From positions 1,178,001-1,242,000 of the forward strand of contig OOIN01000002.1 in the NCBI GenBank assembly GCA_900323505.1: a stretch of 64,000 nucleotides of DNA, written 5' to 3'. The notes under the pieces are model-generated. The model saw only the letters and a list, made by a program, of their open reading frames with translations. It was not told where the DNA came from and ran no database searches. Made by a program: the position numbers and the translations under genes. Source of the DNA: Ustilago trichophora (taxonomy: Eukaryota > Basidiomycota > Ustilaginomycetes > Ustilaginales > Ustilaginaceae). Of this stretch, positions 32,341 through 44,000 are shown one piece after another; the first letter of the stretch is position 1, and every line of letters begins with the position of its first letter.

Positions 32341-34146
32341 TCAGTCATCGCTGAGCTTAGAGGAAGACTGCTGGGCCTCATCAACGACAGCAGAGGCAGC
32401 AGCAGTGGTGGATGCCGGGTTTGCGTCTTGAAGAAACGTTGTTGTTCGACCTCGCTGGTTGGTCGAGTCGAGAATCCAAGCGCCCGGCTCAACCATTGTA
32501 GGGAATCCCTTCCATCTCCTTGTTCCTGCCTGTCCCTGCTGTGCCTCGCCTGCATTGTTGGCCGTGACTTGTCGGTACCACGGTGCATTAGGTCCGTCGA
32601 GTGCGCCGATTTCCTGCCAGATCCAAGCAGCGCCACCCAACGCAGCTGCTATGCCCAAAAGTGCCGTCGAGTTGACCTTGTGCTGATCTGCCAATGGCAG
32701 CAGCAGCACCACGATAGCTGCGATGAACCTTGGCGCGATTCGCACAGGCTTCGAGAAGAATAGCTCGCCGGGTGCATCGTGCTCCTTCTCGAGCATTACG
32801 AGGAGTGCAGTTGATACCATGCCAATTGTGTAAGTTGCGGAGAAGATCCATCGAATGCCCTGTGCCACCTCGTTCTCCTTGACCAGTTCGGCAGTTGCGT
32901 CTCCGCATAGCGTGATGGCCGAAACCAGTGGCAAGTGGAGGACAAAGTATGGCAAAGCGTGCCACATAGTCCTCCTGATCGGATGAGTGATCCTTCTGCT
33001 CCCTGCGCCACAGCAATAGATGCCGTGCAAGACGAAAGCTACTACGACGGTGAGGATGACCCTCGCCACCCCTGAATGCATCCCATGACCTGCTGGTTGA
33101 CCCGTGAGCACGCTATACAAGAACTCTCCATGCACTAGTGTGACGAAGTCCGTAAATCGATCGATCTCATGCTCGATCGCCACCGCCGAGGAGTATCGCA
33201 GCTTTGCCAATCGTTTGAACAATGGACTGTAGAAGAACATCCATGAAGAATACTCCAACACCAGCGCTACGACCACCATAGCAATGCAGGCGCGAACAGA
33301 GACGAAGATGCTCCCAATCCAAAGAGCTAAGACTAGCACCCACACCAATGCCTGCGATCGAATCTGAATACGATACTGGCAAATGTAGAACGAGTAAAAC
33401 GTCATGATCGCGAAGATCATGCCTCCAGCCAAGAGGTAGGAGCCTATCGCAGTTGCTCTTGCACCACTCTCTTCCATCAACTCTTCGGCCGAGGGGGCAT
33501 TGTTTCCATAGACGACGAGACATGCCATTACCGCCAGGACCAAGATGCGCTGCGGAAGGTCATCGACGAAAAAGGCGTTGAATACCTCGCGCATGTAGTT
33601 CCAGATCATCCATGCCGCCGTGTAGGTCAGGATGTAGCGGACGATTGCATCTCCGTTGTGCTCGTGAATTGCTTCTTCTGCCAGGGTGGCGATGAGGCCG
33701 ACGAACACAAGGTCGAAGAAGAGTTCGAGTCGATGGGATGATCGTTCTTCATCGGATCGGACGAGGACATTGCCGCGAAAGTATTGGAGCGCTCGTGGGC
33801 GACGGAAGAGATAGCGTCGTTGTTCGTGCAAGGCTCGATTGGCGGCATCTTGACGTTCCATCGAGCGCCATTTCCTCGCCTTTGCATCGCGGGGCCGCTT
33901 GGAAGATGTTCCCGACGAGGAAGTAGTGGTGGAAGGCGCCAGGCTGACATTATCTCCTCCGTCACGACCGGAAGAGTTGTCGTTGGCATCGGCATCTTCT
34001 TCCTCCTCCTCGTCAGAGTCGTCAGGAAGAAACCCAGTGGCAATCACATCGCCGTATTTGAGATGGTGTGGCTTGTGTGCATGAGGTGCAGCGGTGTTGC
34101 CAGTCGAGCTGACGGAGGCTACTGAACCTCTATGCTCCGTTGTCAT
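32341..34146 (-). CDS. LtrA-family (low temperature requirement A) membrane protein
   Basis: A single exon of 601 aa is proposed from ATG 34146. The frame stays open to an upstream ATG at 34320, but a TATATA sequence at 34219-34224 lies between them, so the downstream ATG is preferred. Residues 1-135 are hydrophilic with an acidic run (DSDEEEEEDADAND). At about 140-150 comes the family hallmark ELFFDLVFV, preceded by R-x-L. About ten hydrophobic segments follow to residue about 545. The family is named after a Listeria gene linked to growth at low temperature; its biochemical role is not established, and a transport function is inference. The C-terminal 60 residues are soluble. The long hydrophilic N-terminus is an extension compared with bacterial members. 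Confidence 0.88.
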   Translation of the reverse strand: MTTEHRGSVASVSSTGNTAAPHAHKPHHLKYGDVIATGFLPDDSDEEEEEDADANDNSSGRDGGDNVSLAPSTTTSSSGTSSKRPRDAKARKWRSMERQDAANRALHEQRRYLFRRPRALQYFRGNVLVRSDEERSSHRLELFFDLVFVGLIATLAEEAIHEHNGDAIVRYILTYTAAWMIWNYMREVFNAFFVDDLPQRILVLAVMACLVVYGNNAPSAEELMEESGARATAIGSYLLAGGMIFAIMTFYSFYICQYRIQIRSQALVWVLVLALWIGSIFVSVRACIAMVVVALVLEYSSWMFFYSPLFKRLAKLRYSSAVAIEHEIDRFTDFVTLVHGEFLYSVLTGQPAGHGMHSGVARVILTVVVAFVLHGIYCCGAGSRRITHPIRRTMWHALPYFVLHLPLVSAITLCGDATAELVKENEVAQGIRWIFSATYTIGMVSTALLVMLEKEHDAPGELFFSKPVRIAPRFIAAIVVLLLPLADQHKVNSTALLGIAAALGGAAWIWQEIGALDGPNAPWYRQVTANNAGEAQQGQAGTRRWKGFPTMVEPGAWILDSTNQRGRTTTFLQDANPASTTAAASAVVDEAQQSSSKLSDD

Positions 34147-35170
34147 CGTTGCAAGTCGATTTGTAAAGTCACATCGAATGGCAGATGTAGGAAAATGACC
34201 ATGGCACCTGGCATCTGCTATATATGTAGCGCAGATCTCCGGGGAAATGTCACGACAAAGATGCACGAGGTGCACAACAAGATTTTTCTGTTTGACACTA
34301 CCGTAACCGGAAACGTGCATGCGCTCGAAAGCTCTTCGGCATACAGCGCTGAGAAAGAATGAGAAGGGGCAAGGCGCGTATCAGCTGACAAGTCTCACAA
34401 GCACTCACTTGCAGCCTGTTTTGTTCAACACAGCGGTACGGTGTCCGCTTTGAGAAGGGCGGGCGGAATTAAGGCTTTTGCTCCGGAATCCGCCTTATCA
34501 CGCTCTATACCACTCCCTCTCAGAACCAACATTCCCGTTGTTTTCACCTCAGCCTTTGCCCTCTTTGGAAAGCCCTGCGAGCATTTTATCGACCTCACTT
34601 TCGATCGACAGCCGCCCAATCCGCGATGTTGTATGAGTGACGCTGGGATAGAACAAGCAACGCAGAACAAAAAGAACGAGAAAATAAAATAAAATTAATC
34701 GCCCAACGCAGCTGTCAAAAACCTCTTTCCCACGGCAGACAAGCAACTGCCCGACGGTCTGAGTTTAATTCAACAGACCCTTTTGATTTCACGATTCTCA
34801 ATTCCCTAGCCTCGCCTCGCACCTCGGCTACTCAATCCAACAAACCAGCGTTGTTCTAACTTACCAGCTTCCGAAGTGGCTGAAGGAGGTGAAAACCACA
34901 CTCCGCTCGACTTGGCTGCGTCTTGGCATTTCTCGCGGGTGCATCTCGCGCCTGCAACACACGCAAGCCGGAGACGGAGACAAACGCACAGACTATATCC
35001 GACAGCTCTCCACTCAAGAGATGGTCATGCGTAGCGTTGATAGACAGACAAGGTGCCATTCATCGATTTGCACCAAGAAAAAAAAAAAAAGAACCAAAAC
35101 AAGCAAAGCTGAAAACAGGGGTATACTGAACAAGCAAAAGCACGAGTTTTCGAAGTGGAAGCACGGGATC
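34147..35170. other. Intergenic, LtrA-gene promoter and transcription-factor 3' flank
   Basis: A TATATA sequence on the minus-strand side (34219-34224) is about 75 nt upstream of the LtrA-family ATG. An A-rich run is at 35079-35090. No gene is seen. Confidence 0.55.
34219..34224 (-). promoter_or_regulatory. Possible TATA element for the LtrA-family gene
   Basis: TATATA lies about 75 nt upstream of the preferred start codon at 34146. The placement supports initiation downstream of the first in-frame ATG at 34320. The call rests on sequence and position only. Confidence 0.35.
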
Positions 35171-38100
35171 TTAACGGCCAACTTCGGAGATAGGCACACC
35201 AACACCACCTCCTCCACCAATACTGTTGACCATATTGTTGTTGGTAGCGTGGTCAAAGTCGTTAAAGATAGGTAAGATGCTCTGCATGTACTGGTCGAGT
35301 AGGTCGTCGGTGCCGAGCCACGTGTTGGTGACCGAGTCCAAAGCAGAGGTGTTGTTGGCTGCCATAGATCCAGACATGGGTGCATTGCGGTAGGCGGACA
35401 ACACGGGAGAGGGTGCAGCTCCACCACTGTTGAGCATGCCTGTCATGTTGCTCCCGGGAGCTCCTGAAGTGCCAGGTGTGGGGGCGTGGGGATGCGGATA
35501 GCCGGCACTGCCCGACATGGAGGGAGATATGGAGTTCATGCCAGCACCCGAAGCACCGAAGAGAGAGGGTCTGCCAGCAACACCCGGAGTCTGCATGCCG
35601 TTCTGGGCAGCCGACTCGAAAGCAAGCGCCATCTCGCTCATGGTTGCTGCCGCCATCGACGCGCCTGGCGTGGAAGTAGCTGCCACCTTTTTGAGATCGT
35701 AACCTGGTGCAGCACTGACCCCACCGGTGACGCTTCGCCTCATCTCCAGTGGATCGCCTGCTGCACGCGGACTTGGCGCACCAAGGCCACTCGAGCCCGC
35801 TGACATGTGTGAAGATCCTCGGAGTCTCTGACGCTTCTTTCGCGACTTTTCCGCTCGGTCTCTCTCCACCAGCTCAGCGCTCAGCGAGAGGATAAAACGT
35901 CCATAGAATCGCGCAAAGGATCGCGAGTGAGTCGAGTCTTGCGGGTCACCGGCGAGCATGAGACCGAGCTGAACCACCAAGCCACGTGTGTCAATGGGTC
36001 CATTCTTGAGCAAATGCACACCGGACCATCCAAGCATGGCCGACACGATTCGGCTAAGCGTATGCGCGTGTCCCTGCAAGTTGTCGAGTGCAAGGCGGCA
36101 TGCATCCGTCAACAGCACCACGCAGTTCTCGCGCGCGGCCTTGACCGAGTCGCCGCAGATACGCAGGATGCGCATGTTGGATGCCTCGCAGATGGCTCTC
36201 CTCCGGTCTGACTCTCGAATGGCGTGTGTGTTGATGAGCACCTGAATATGGAGCCCGATGATGCGCATGATGGTTGAAGTGAGTCGGTGCCTGCCCAGGG
36301 CAGGGTGCTCGCACCATGCTTCGGACCATGCTTCCAAAAGCACATTGGCCGAGACACGAATGCTTTCAATCGACCCGACCTCGTAGTAGCTCTGGCTAAA
36401 GATTCGTGTTCGCATAATTTCTTCGATACGACGCAGATGCAAAAAGGCTACGACCTGGATGTCTCCGTCCAGCGAGATGGGTGACTTGAGCCAGTCGTTG
36501 AGCGTACCCCAATCGACGTCCAAGGTAGTGTTGGGTCGCTGACCCGAGAAGGAACTGAAACTTCTTTCCATAATGGCTGCCAGCGCCCACGTCCTGGATC
36601 GGTCTCGAGCATGACGGCGAGCCATCTCGTCTTCCTGAGGAACGTCGTCGCGCATGGAAAGATCGAGCTCTTTCGCCATACGTGCAGCCGTTCCGATTAA
36701 CAACCATGCACGGTCTTCGGCCATAAGCGGGGTGAGGTGGGCCCACATGGGCCATACAATGAGGCCTTTAACGACTTCGACACTCTTGACGTTGCGACTG
36801 AGCACCTCGACGACGAGTGAGTCGACGAGAGCACGCAGCTGCTGGAATTGCTGAATGGCACGAGGACTGCGATCGACCGAGGTGGCAATGGCGAGGATGA
36901 CCGAAAAGAGAAAGTTGGACGACTCCTTGATAGTCTCGACATTGTGGATGATAGGGTCGAGGATGCAGAACTGCTCATGAATGATGTCCATGAAGATCTT
37001 GAAGAGCCGGTGCACCTCGTCCATAGTGACGATGCCTTGGTCGAGAGGGTCACATCGGCGCGTGTCCCAACTGGCTGAGGCGGAAGCGCCAGAAAAGTAG
37101 GAAGCACGCTCGCACGCAGCATGGCCGAGGCAAGAACGAGTCCAGCCGCTTGACTCGAGCATGGCTGCAATGTCGCGCGCCGAACTTGTCTGGGCATCAT
37201 CCTCTTCGTTGGCAACTTCGTCGGGGTACACGTGCGAAGATCCGCGCTTCTTGCTATCGGGCATGGTGGTTGGACTCTGAGCACCATCGTCGGCATGTTC
37301 GTTTTCAGGGGCCAACTCATCCTCCTCGCTGTCGGACTCTGTGCATCGCTTGCCAAGTGCTGCCTCTGAGAGACAAAGAAGCGGGTTGGTCGAGGAAGGA
37401 GGCATTCGTGACTCACGGATCAAAAGACCATCATGGTACTTGGAGGTTCGTCGACTGCTGCCATTGCTCGTGATGCTAGCGTGGCTGCTGTGGTGGCCAT
37501 TAGATGAGATGGCAGTAGGGACGGAAGAGGATTGGTGAGAGCTGATGGACGATGAGGTGACGGCACTCTGGGGCGACTGATGGTTACTGGTGCTAGCATC
37601 TGAACCGTGGCGATGCGCATGATGATGGTCGACATGGGCAGTGTGAGAGTACGAGTTGGTCATGCTTGCTGGGCCAGGTTGATCCCAGGCGACACTCCGT
37701 CGATATGGAACGTCGGCGGCAGTGTCGTGCACAGGTGAGTTTCGATCGAGCTTGGAATCCGGAGTGCGCGAATTGAGCTGGTGCTCGAGTTGACGCTGTA
37801 GTGCTTCCGACTGCTCTCGTGCACGGGTAGCTAGGCTGTGAATATTGATGATATCATGATGAGAGGCGCTTTGGTTAATTGAAAATCTGCGCTGAGCAGT
37901 GGCGTTGACATGCCGACGCGGTTGAATGCGATAGCGGGGTAGGGCGACAAACTTACTTCTTCGTGCCAGGTTTTTTGCCTCTACGAGATGCCGTCCAGGA
38001 ACAATCGAGACCTTTTGCCTCACAGCGAGTGCAATTTTGCGCATCTTTGCGTTTACCGTTGCACTTGATCTTTGCTTTGCGGCATCTGTTGAGATGTGGC

Positions 38101-38446
38101 ACCAATCGGCATCGTAGCAGTCGTACATGATAAGAGTGGATGAAGTCGGGAGGCGGACGCAGAGGTAGGCGAGGATTGGATAGCAATGGGCGCAATGTCA
38201 TGTCACACCAATCGAAGAGCAAAAGGCAGGGATGGTGTCAGTGGATCGAGTAAGGGAGGGGCAGGGAAAGGGGCAAAGAGCTCGAGATGGCGTATGCATT
38301 GCCGCAGACTCTGGAGCCTGACACTGTTTCACCGGTGGTGTGTTGCAGTCAAGGTAGCTGCCTTTGGGTACTCACTCAAGACAGGCTTGGGAATTGCGAA
38401 TCCTGGGTCGTTCTCCGACGAGTTCTTCCTCCATGCTGACGTCCAT
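35171..38446 (-). CDS. Zn2Cys6 fungal transcription factor
   Basis: Three exons, 38446-38376, 38085-37957 and 37835-35171, encode 954 aa. Donors are GTGAGT and GTAAGT, acceptors CAACAG and TTCACAG, and all junctions keep the frame. Splicing assembles a complete binuclear cluster C-x2-C-x6-C-x9-C-x2-C-x6-C with Cys at 22, 25, 32, 42, 45 and 52. The first Cys is in exon 1, the other five in exon 2. A basic linker (RRGKKPGTK) and a short coiled-coil segment (REQSEALQRQLEHQL) follow, as in dimeric members of the family. A long Ser/His-rich region precedes the fungal-type middle homology domain at about residues 330-640. The C-terminus is Gly/Ser/Pro-rich and ends with an acidic-hydrophobic probable activation segment (DDLLDQYMQSILPIFNDFD). 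The target genes cannot be told from the sequence. The gene is divergent from the deubiquitinase gene. Confidence 0.92.
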
Positions 38447-38691
38447 GATGAGTGCGATGGAGGGTGTGGTGGTTGAAGGTGATGTGATGGTGGCAGCGGA
38501 TAGGGTGAGGGAAAGTCGAGGGCCGAGACAAGTAAGAGCGTGAGTGGCCAACACACGAGAGAGCGCGGCTAAGCTGGAGAATTGCCCTTGATAGAAAATT
38601 TGCCTTTTTCTCTTTCGCCTTTGCAGTCCGGCAGTCTCTGTGCTGTGCCGGCTAACTACTGCACTGCACGGAAGTTGGCGACTTTTTTTCT

Positions 38692-38696
<5 letters not shown>

Positions 38697-38737
<41 letters not shown>
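38697..38737. repeat. Poly(T) tract, 41 nt
   Basis: An unbroken run of 41 T lies about 250 nt upstream of the transcription-factor start codon. It creates artificial poly-Phe and poly-Lys open frames. Confidence 0.95.
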
Positions 38738-38740
<3 letters not shown>

Positions 38741-38802
38741 GGTGCTGAGTGTGTTGCTCGCGGTATGCGAACACGGAAAGTGCAGCGGAGAACAACAATT
38801 TC

Positions 38803-38856
38803 AAAAAGAAAAAGAAAAAAAAGGAAAGAAAGAAAGAAAAAAAAGGAAAAAAAGAG
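38803..38856. repeat. A/G-only purine tract
   Basis: About 54 nt contain only A and G, mostly A-rich AAAG and AAAAAG units. It lies 65 nt after the 41-T run, so the two tracts could pair with each other. Confidence 0.85.
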
Positions 38857-39918
38857 CCGCAATGCGGATTCAAATTTGGCAAACGATTCAAAGCAGTTGT
38901 GGCCCTTTGAGACCGGAAATTATAGAAGGAGTAGAATTAGCCATCTGTTGATTCGAGGCTTCTTCGCAAGTGCAGTTTTACCCTTTGCCGGTCAAATTTC
39001 GAAGTTGCTTAACCGGGGCACAGATGTCGTGCGGAAGAGCTCGGCTCTTACAAGATACGTGTGTCCAAAGAACGACTCAACATAGCAATTCATTTACCCT
39101 GTCACACGCCATCCGTTGCTGACAACCGACATCGGATTGGAAGGCATGCTGTGCCATCGACCGCCGTAGCAGTTCCGGGCCGACCAAGATCAGTACACAG
39201 GCGTTTTTGAAGACTCAAAAACGTGCCAACGCAATGTTGGAGAGGGACTTGGCGCGACATCGACAATCTGATGCGGTGTAGATCGAGCAAGCCAGAGCAC
39301 CATCGCAAATCGCCGCAGTCTTCCATGCGACACTCTAGATCCATCAAGTCGAATCGAGGACCCTTGTGCTATGTGCCGGGGTCCTCACACCGCCTCTGTC
39401 TTTGAATCATGTGGGGGCCAAGAGTCGGTACTGTAATGAGGCTGCTGAGAGACCCTTTGGAAGTCCAAAAGGCTGCCTGCCTGATGACATCCCACAACAG
39501 TGCAGTGCGGCACCGGCCACTCGCATCGGCTGCAACGTTAACGCAGTTCGGGATTCCTCTGCGGGCCCACGCCTCTGGTTTTTTTTTGGGGGTGGGGGAC
39601 AGGGACGCAGAATGCACAACATTTGCATTTCTGCAATTTGTATTTGGTTGTGCACATCTTGCTTCCCTGAGTTGATATCCAAAGCCTAGAGAATACAATT
39701 CGGAATCAGCTCTTCCTTCACAGCCAGCTGCAGGCCAGGGATGTCTCCGCAGGATGCCAAATTACATCCGCTCGCTCGGCTCTGGTCGCATCGACTAGGC
39801 ATGTGCAGTTGGCTGTTCTCAACATGTGGTCGCTTACCGAGGACATCCACGTTGACACTCAAAGGGGCGCGGACGAGAAGTGTGGGGAACTTCGGGAGAC
39901 GAGGCATGCATTGGGCTG

Positions 39919-39941
39919 TGCGTGTGTGTGTGTGTGTGTGC
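39919..39941. repeat. (TG)n microsatellite
   Basis: A short run of alternating T and G occurs in the intergenic region upstream of the deubiquitinase gene. Confidence 0.85.
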
Positions 39942-40036
39942 ATGTGGATGAGGGCGAGGCTCTGAGAGTGGGGGAGGACTGGAAACGAGAGGAAGACCAT
40001 CACAAATTGAAGCCGTAACCGAAAGGAAGGGACAGG

Positions 40037-40151
40037 GCGAGAGAGAGCGAGAGAGAGAGAGAAAAGAGAGAGAGAGAGAGAAAGAGAAAGAGAAAGAGAA
40101 AGAGAAAGAAAGAGAGAGAGCGAGAGAGAGAGAGAAAAGAGAGAGAGAGAG
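40037..40151. repeat. GA-rich microsatellite, about 115 nt
   Basis: The strand contains G and A almost exclusively, in GA, GAAA and AAAGAG units with two isolated C. It is a polypurine tract able in principle to adopt non-B DNA structure. Confidence 0.95.
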
Positions 40152-41004
40152 TTGCAGAGCGGAGAGAAGCGAGTCGCTCATCATTTTCTTGTGTCGCAAC
40201 TAAACTTGGCCGATAATGGACCGACCGACCGCTTCGTTGCTCGAGTCTTGATGCTGTAAGTGTCTACCGCATTGTCGCTGCACGGTGCAGCCAGGCTAAG
40301 CAGCTCTTCTTTGCTGTACCTGGCGCATGCTTTCTTCACAACGAGCGCAAGGAACAAACCCTGTCCTGTGCTGTTGAGGTTTTGCAGAGAGCCACAGGCT
40401 CGAGGCACAATCCCGACCCTTAATATTATCGAGGCTGCTTGCTGCTGCTAGAGCCGCCGTCAGCGCCGAATCCCACGCGGCCAAGGGAGAGCATCTGCAC
40501 CCGTTGCGCCTTCTTTCTCCTTACCTTTACCCTGTCCGTGCTCTGCTCTTCCCTCCATCTCTACCGCTCTACCTTACCTCTTCCCTCATCAACCTCTCCG
40601 CTTCAGCCCTTCCTCCCTCCTCTTCCATCACTCCATCGGTTCACTTCCGATTGGATCTATCGTCTCACGACGCTGCCCTGACGCTTATTTGGTAGATCTT
40701 CGGCTTTCATCCACACTTGACTCCAACCATCTGTCGGCCTTTCCGGAAGCCAAGGTTAAGCGGATTATTCAATCGGCGTAGTGACTTAAGTTGAACACAT
40801 CAGACAGTGCTACGTTCAAAATGCGTCGATAAGACGGATCCAGCTGCAATAACCAACGTCGCCTCGGGCACCTTTTCGCCGTTACTCGAGCATCAATACC
40901 TGGGAAACCCAACAACGAGCCTTGGCCGAGATCGTGGCATGGTTTGGAATCGTTGCTGATCATCACAATCCATCAGACCACGACTCTCACACTCTACTTC
41001 CACC

Positions 41005-44000
41005 ATGTCGTTCAGCTGGAAAGGCCTTCTGGGCGTCAACCAAAACTCTGCCTCATCCTCGCTCGCCTCACCAAGCACTTCGGCTTCCCACAATGCGTCA
41101 GCCTCGTCCAGCGCCAATGCCGCTGCTTATGCGACGCCAAACTCAACGGCCTCTGCCAGCGTTGCATCACCCACCTCAGCAGGTTCATCGGCCACAAGCC
41201 CCTCTGCTATGCGCCCACCACTCAACGCCAATCCCTACTCGGTCACGCAGCCCGGCGCTGTCACGGTGCCGCTCTTTGGTGGAATGATCTCTGGATCCAG
41301 CTCGTTTCACAGCACCAGCTTCATCCCATCTTCTTCCGCCACAACTCAGTCCTCCATCATCTCGCGCAAACCTTCCGAGATACCTGTCAATGCAGCAGAA
41401 GGAGGCGGATACCTCCTCGGCATGGAGAACTTTGGCAACACGTGCTACGTCAACTCGATGCTCCAGTCCCTCTACTTTTGTCGACCGTTCCGTGATTCGG
41501 TCCTGAGCTACAAGACATCAGGCCGTGAGCGTTCTGAATCAGATCCGGTCAATCAAAACGGCGTGCATACCATCGGTGATCTTGCACCTCGTACCCCACC
41601 AGATACAGTTCCAGAAACCGCAGATGGCATTCCTCCTCCGGATACACTCTTTGCTGCCCTTCGTGACCTTTTCGAGGTCATACAACAGTCTGGTCATCAG
41701 AAGGCATTGTCATCGCCCACCCGACTCACTGCTCCCGGCTCGCTGCCACTTTCCAGCCCCATCTCGCCGTCCCCTCCCTCAGCGAGCGCCGCCGATCAGC
41801 CACCCATCGCCAGGAAGACTTCGATCCTAGGACGCCCTTCTACCGCTTCTGGTACATCTGGCAGAGGCGGCGCAGGCAACCATGTCGTCTCACCTGCAAG
41901 CGTCAATGCAGGCGCCACGGCAGCACAGGCTATTCCTATCGCACCCGGCACTGTCACCAGCTCTGGCCCGCCCAACTTGTCGATTTCCACCAGCTCGACT
42001 GGAACATTGGCCTCTGGATTCCCTGCAGTCGACTCGAGCGCCGTCAAGGCTTTCCTCGGCACGCTCAAGCGCGAGAATGTCCTTTTCGATACCACCATGC
42101 ATCAAGATGCACATGAGATGCTCAACTTTGTGCTGAACAAGGTCGGAGAGGACCTCATCGACGCCGACAAGGCCAGAGGTCGCGTCAAGATGCAGAGCCG
42201 CAATCCTTACCTCAATATGAGGACGGAATCGAACAAGACAGTCGATGCCCAACGCAAACACAATGTCATGGAAGTCGGCCCCAACGGCAAGACGTGCGTT
42301 CATCGTCTCTTTGAAGGTATCTTGACTAACGAAACACGCTGCCTTACGTGCGAGACTGTCACATCCCGTGACGAATGCTTCCTGGATCTATCCATCGACA
42401 TCGAGAAGAACTCTTCCGTCACCTCATGCTTGCGCCAGTTCTCTGCGTCCGAGATGCTGCGCTCGAGAAACAAGTTCTTCTGCGATTCGTGCTCAGGCCT
42501 GCAGGAGGCGGAGAAGCGTATGAAGATCAAGAAACTTCCCAATCTCCTCGCACTTCATCTCAAACGCTTCAAGTACGAGGAGACCGTCCAGCGCTACGTC
42601 AAGCTGGCCTACCGCGTCGTCTTTCCACTTGAACTCAGGCTCTTTAACACGTCGGACGATGCCGAGGATCCAGATCGTCTGTACGAGCTCTGTGCTATCG
42701 TAGTGCATATAGGTGCAGGACCCCACCATGGCCACTATATCGCCGTGGTCAAAGTCGGCGGCCGTTGGGTGCAGTTCGACGACGACGTCGTGACATACAT
42801 CGACGAGGCCGAGATCACCAGGTACTATGGCGATCGACCTGGTCTCGGCAGCGCTTACGTGCTGTTCTACCAGGCAGTCGATCTTGACTTCGAAGGGTTG
42901 GGATTGGAAGACCCTGCTCTGCAAGCTTCAATCCAGCAGAGGGTCTCTGCAAGTGAAGGCCGAGGCAGAGCTGGCCTCAAGGTGCCCGAGATGACCGATT
43001 CGCGCAGCAATATTTCTCCGGACCGTTCGGGCGCAGCTGCCACGGCAAATCGACCTCGCCTCGACTCGGTCACCGAAGGCAGTCCACTCGTATCTGTCGG
43101 TGCTGGTCAGCCGGAAACGGCTCAAGGAGGCAACGGCTGGTTCGGCTCCTTCCGAAACCGTGAGAAACGAGCTGGAAGTCAGTCCCGTCGAAGACCCAAG
43201 ACCACCTCGTCGGTCGATCCCGTTGCCAACGGTTTCCCTGGTTTGCCGACCTCGACAACACATGGCGACCTTTCGAGGAATGGAGTCACGGAAGCGGATG
43301 GCCTCACACCCGACAACGCCTCGGTCTCGACCCATTCCACCAGTGCCAACGACGGCACTTCTCGCGGCACACCTGCAATCGCTTCGACCTCCGTCACGCC
43401 GTCTACTGACTATGCTGGTTCCGCATCCATCCCATTACCATCCAACGGCATTTCGGATGCTTCTGCAGGTATCGAGGGCGGTGTTTCACCTGTGCGCCAG
43501 GGCCCGTCTATCATCAATTCGTCGGTATCTTCTGCTTTGGACGCCCATGCCAGTCGCGCCACTACGGAATCACCGAGTGAATCCAAGTTTGGACGAATGA
43601 TTGCAAATCAGACGGATGCTGCGGCGAACCGCGAAGCCCGGGAGCATAACTTAATGCGCGGCGTGATGAATCGCAGGGCGCGTGCAGCTTCTGAAGGCTT
43701 CCCTTCAGCCGGCATGTTGGCTGAGGCGCCGTGGGGTCCCAAGGGTCGATCGCCCATGCATGGAGGAACGTTGGTTGCTGAGGCCGAGGAAGGCCACCAC
43801 GCTGTCGTTACACCATCCGCCGTCGATACAAGTGCGTCAGCAACGTCGACATCTACATCACCGCAGCGTGAGGTTTCATCTGGCTCCGGGTTTGCACCTC
43901 TTGGAAGGCTGTTGTCGTCCAACAACCAAAAGTTGCAGGTCAAAAACGCCCGAAGAGCCTCGTCAAGCTATACGCCCATATCGCCGGCAACGGACAAGGG

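Larger units (their letters stand above)
38447..41004. other. 2.6-kb divergent intergenic region rich in simple repeats
   Basis: No gene is supported. The region contains a 41-T homopolymer, a nearby purine tract, a (TG)n run at about 39919-39941 and a 115-nt GA-rich tract. The right end is a pyrimidine-rich leader before the ATG at 41005. Confidence 0.6.

Noticed and set aside
34147..34320. 58-residue N-terminal extension of the LtrA-family protein from ATG 34320
   Set aside because: It contains a TATATA sequence and has no family-like features; the ATG at 34146 is more plausible, though the longer form is not excluded.
38582..39085. Open frames with poly-Phe or poly-Lys
   Set aside because: They are produced by the 41-T run and the purine tract, not by a gene.
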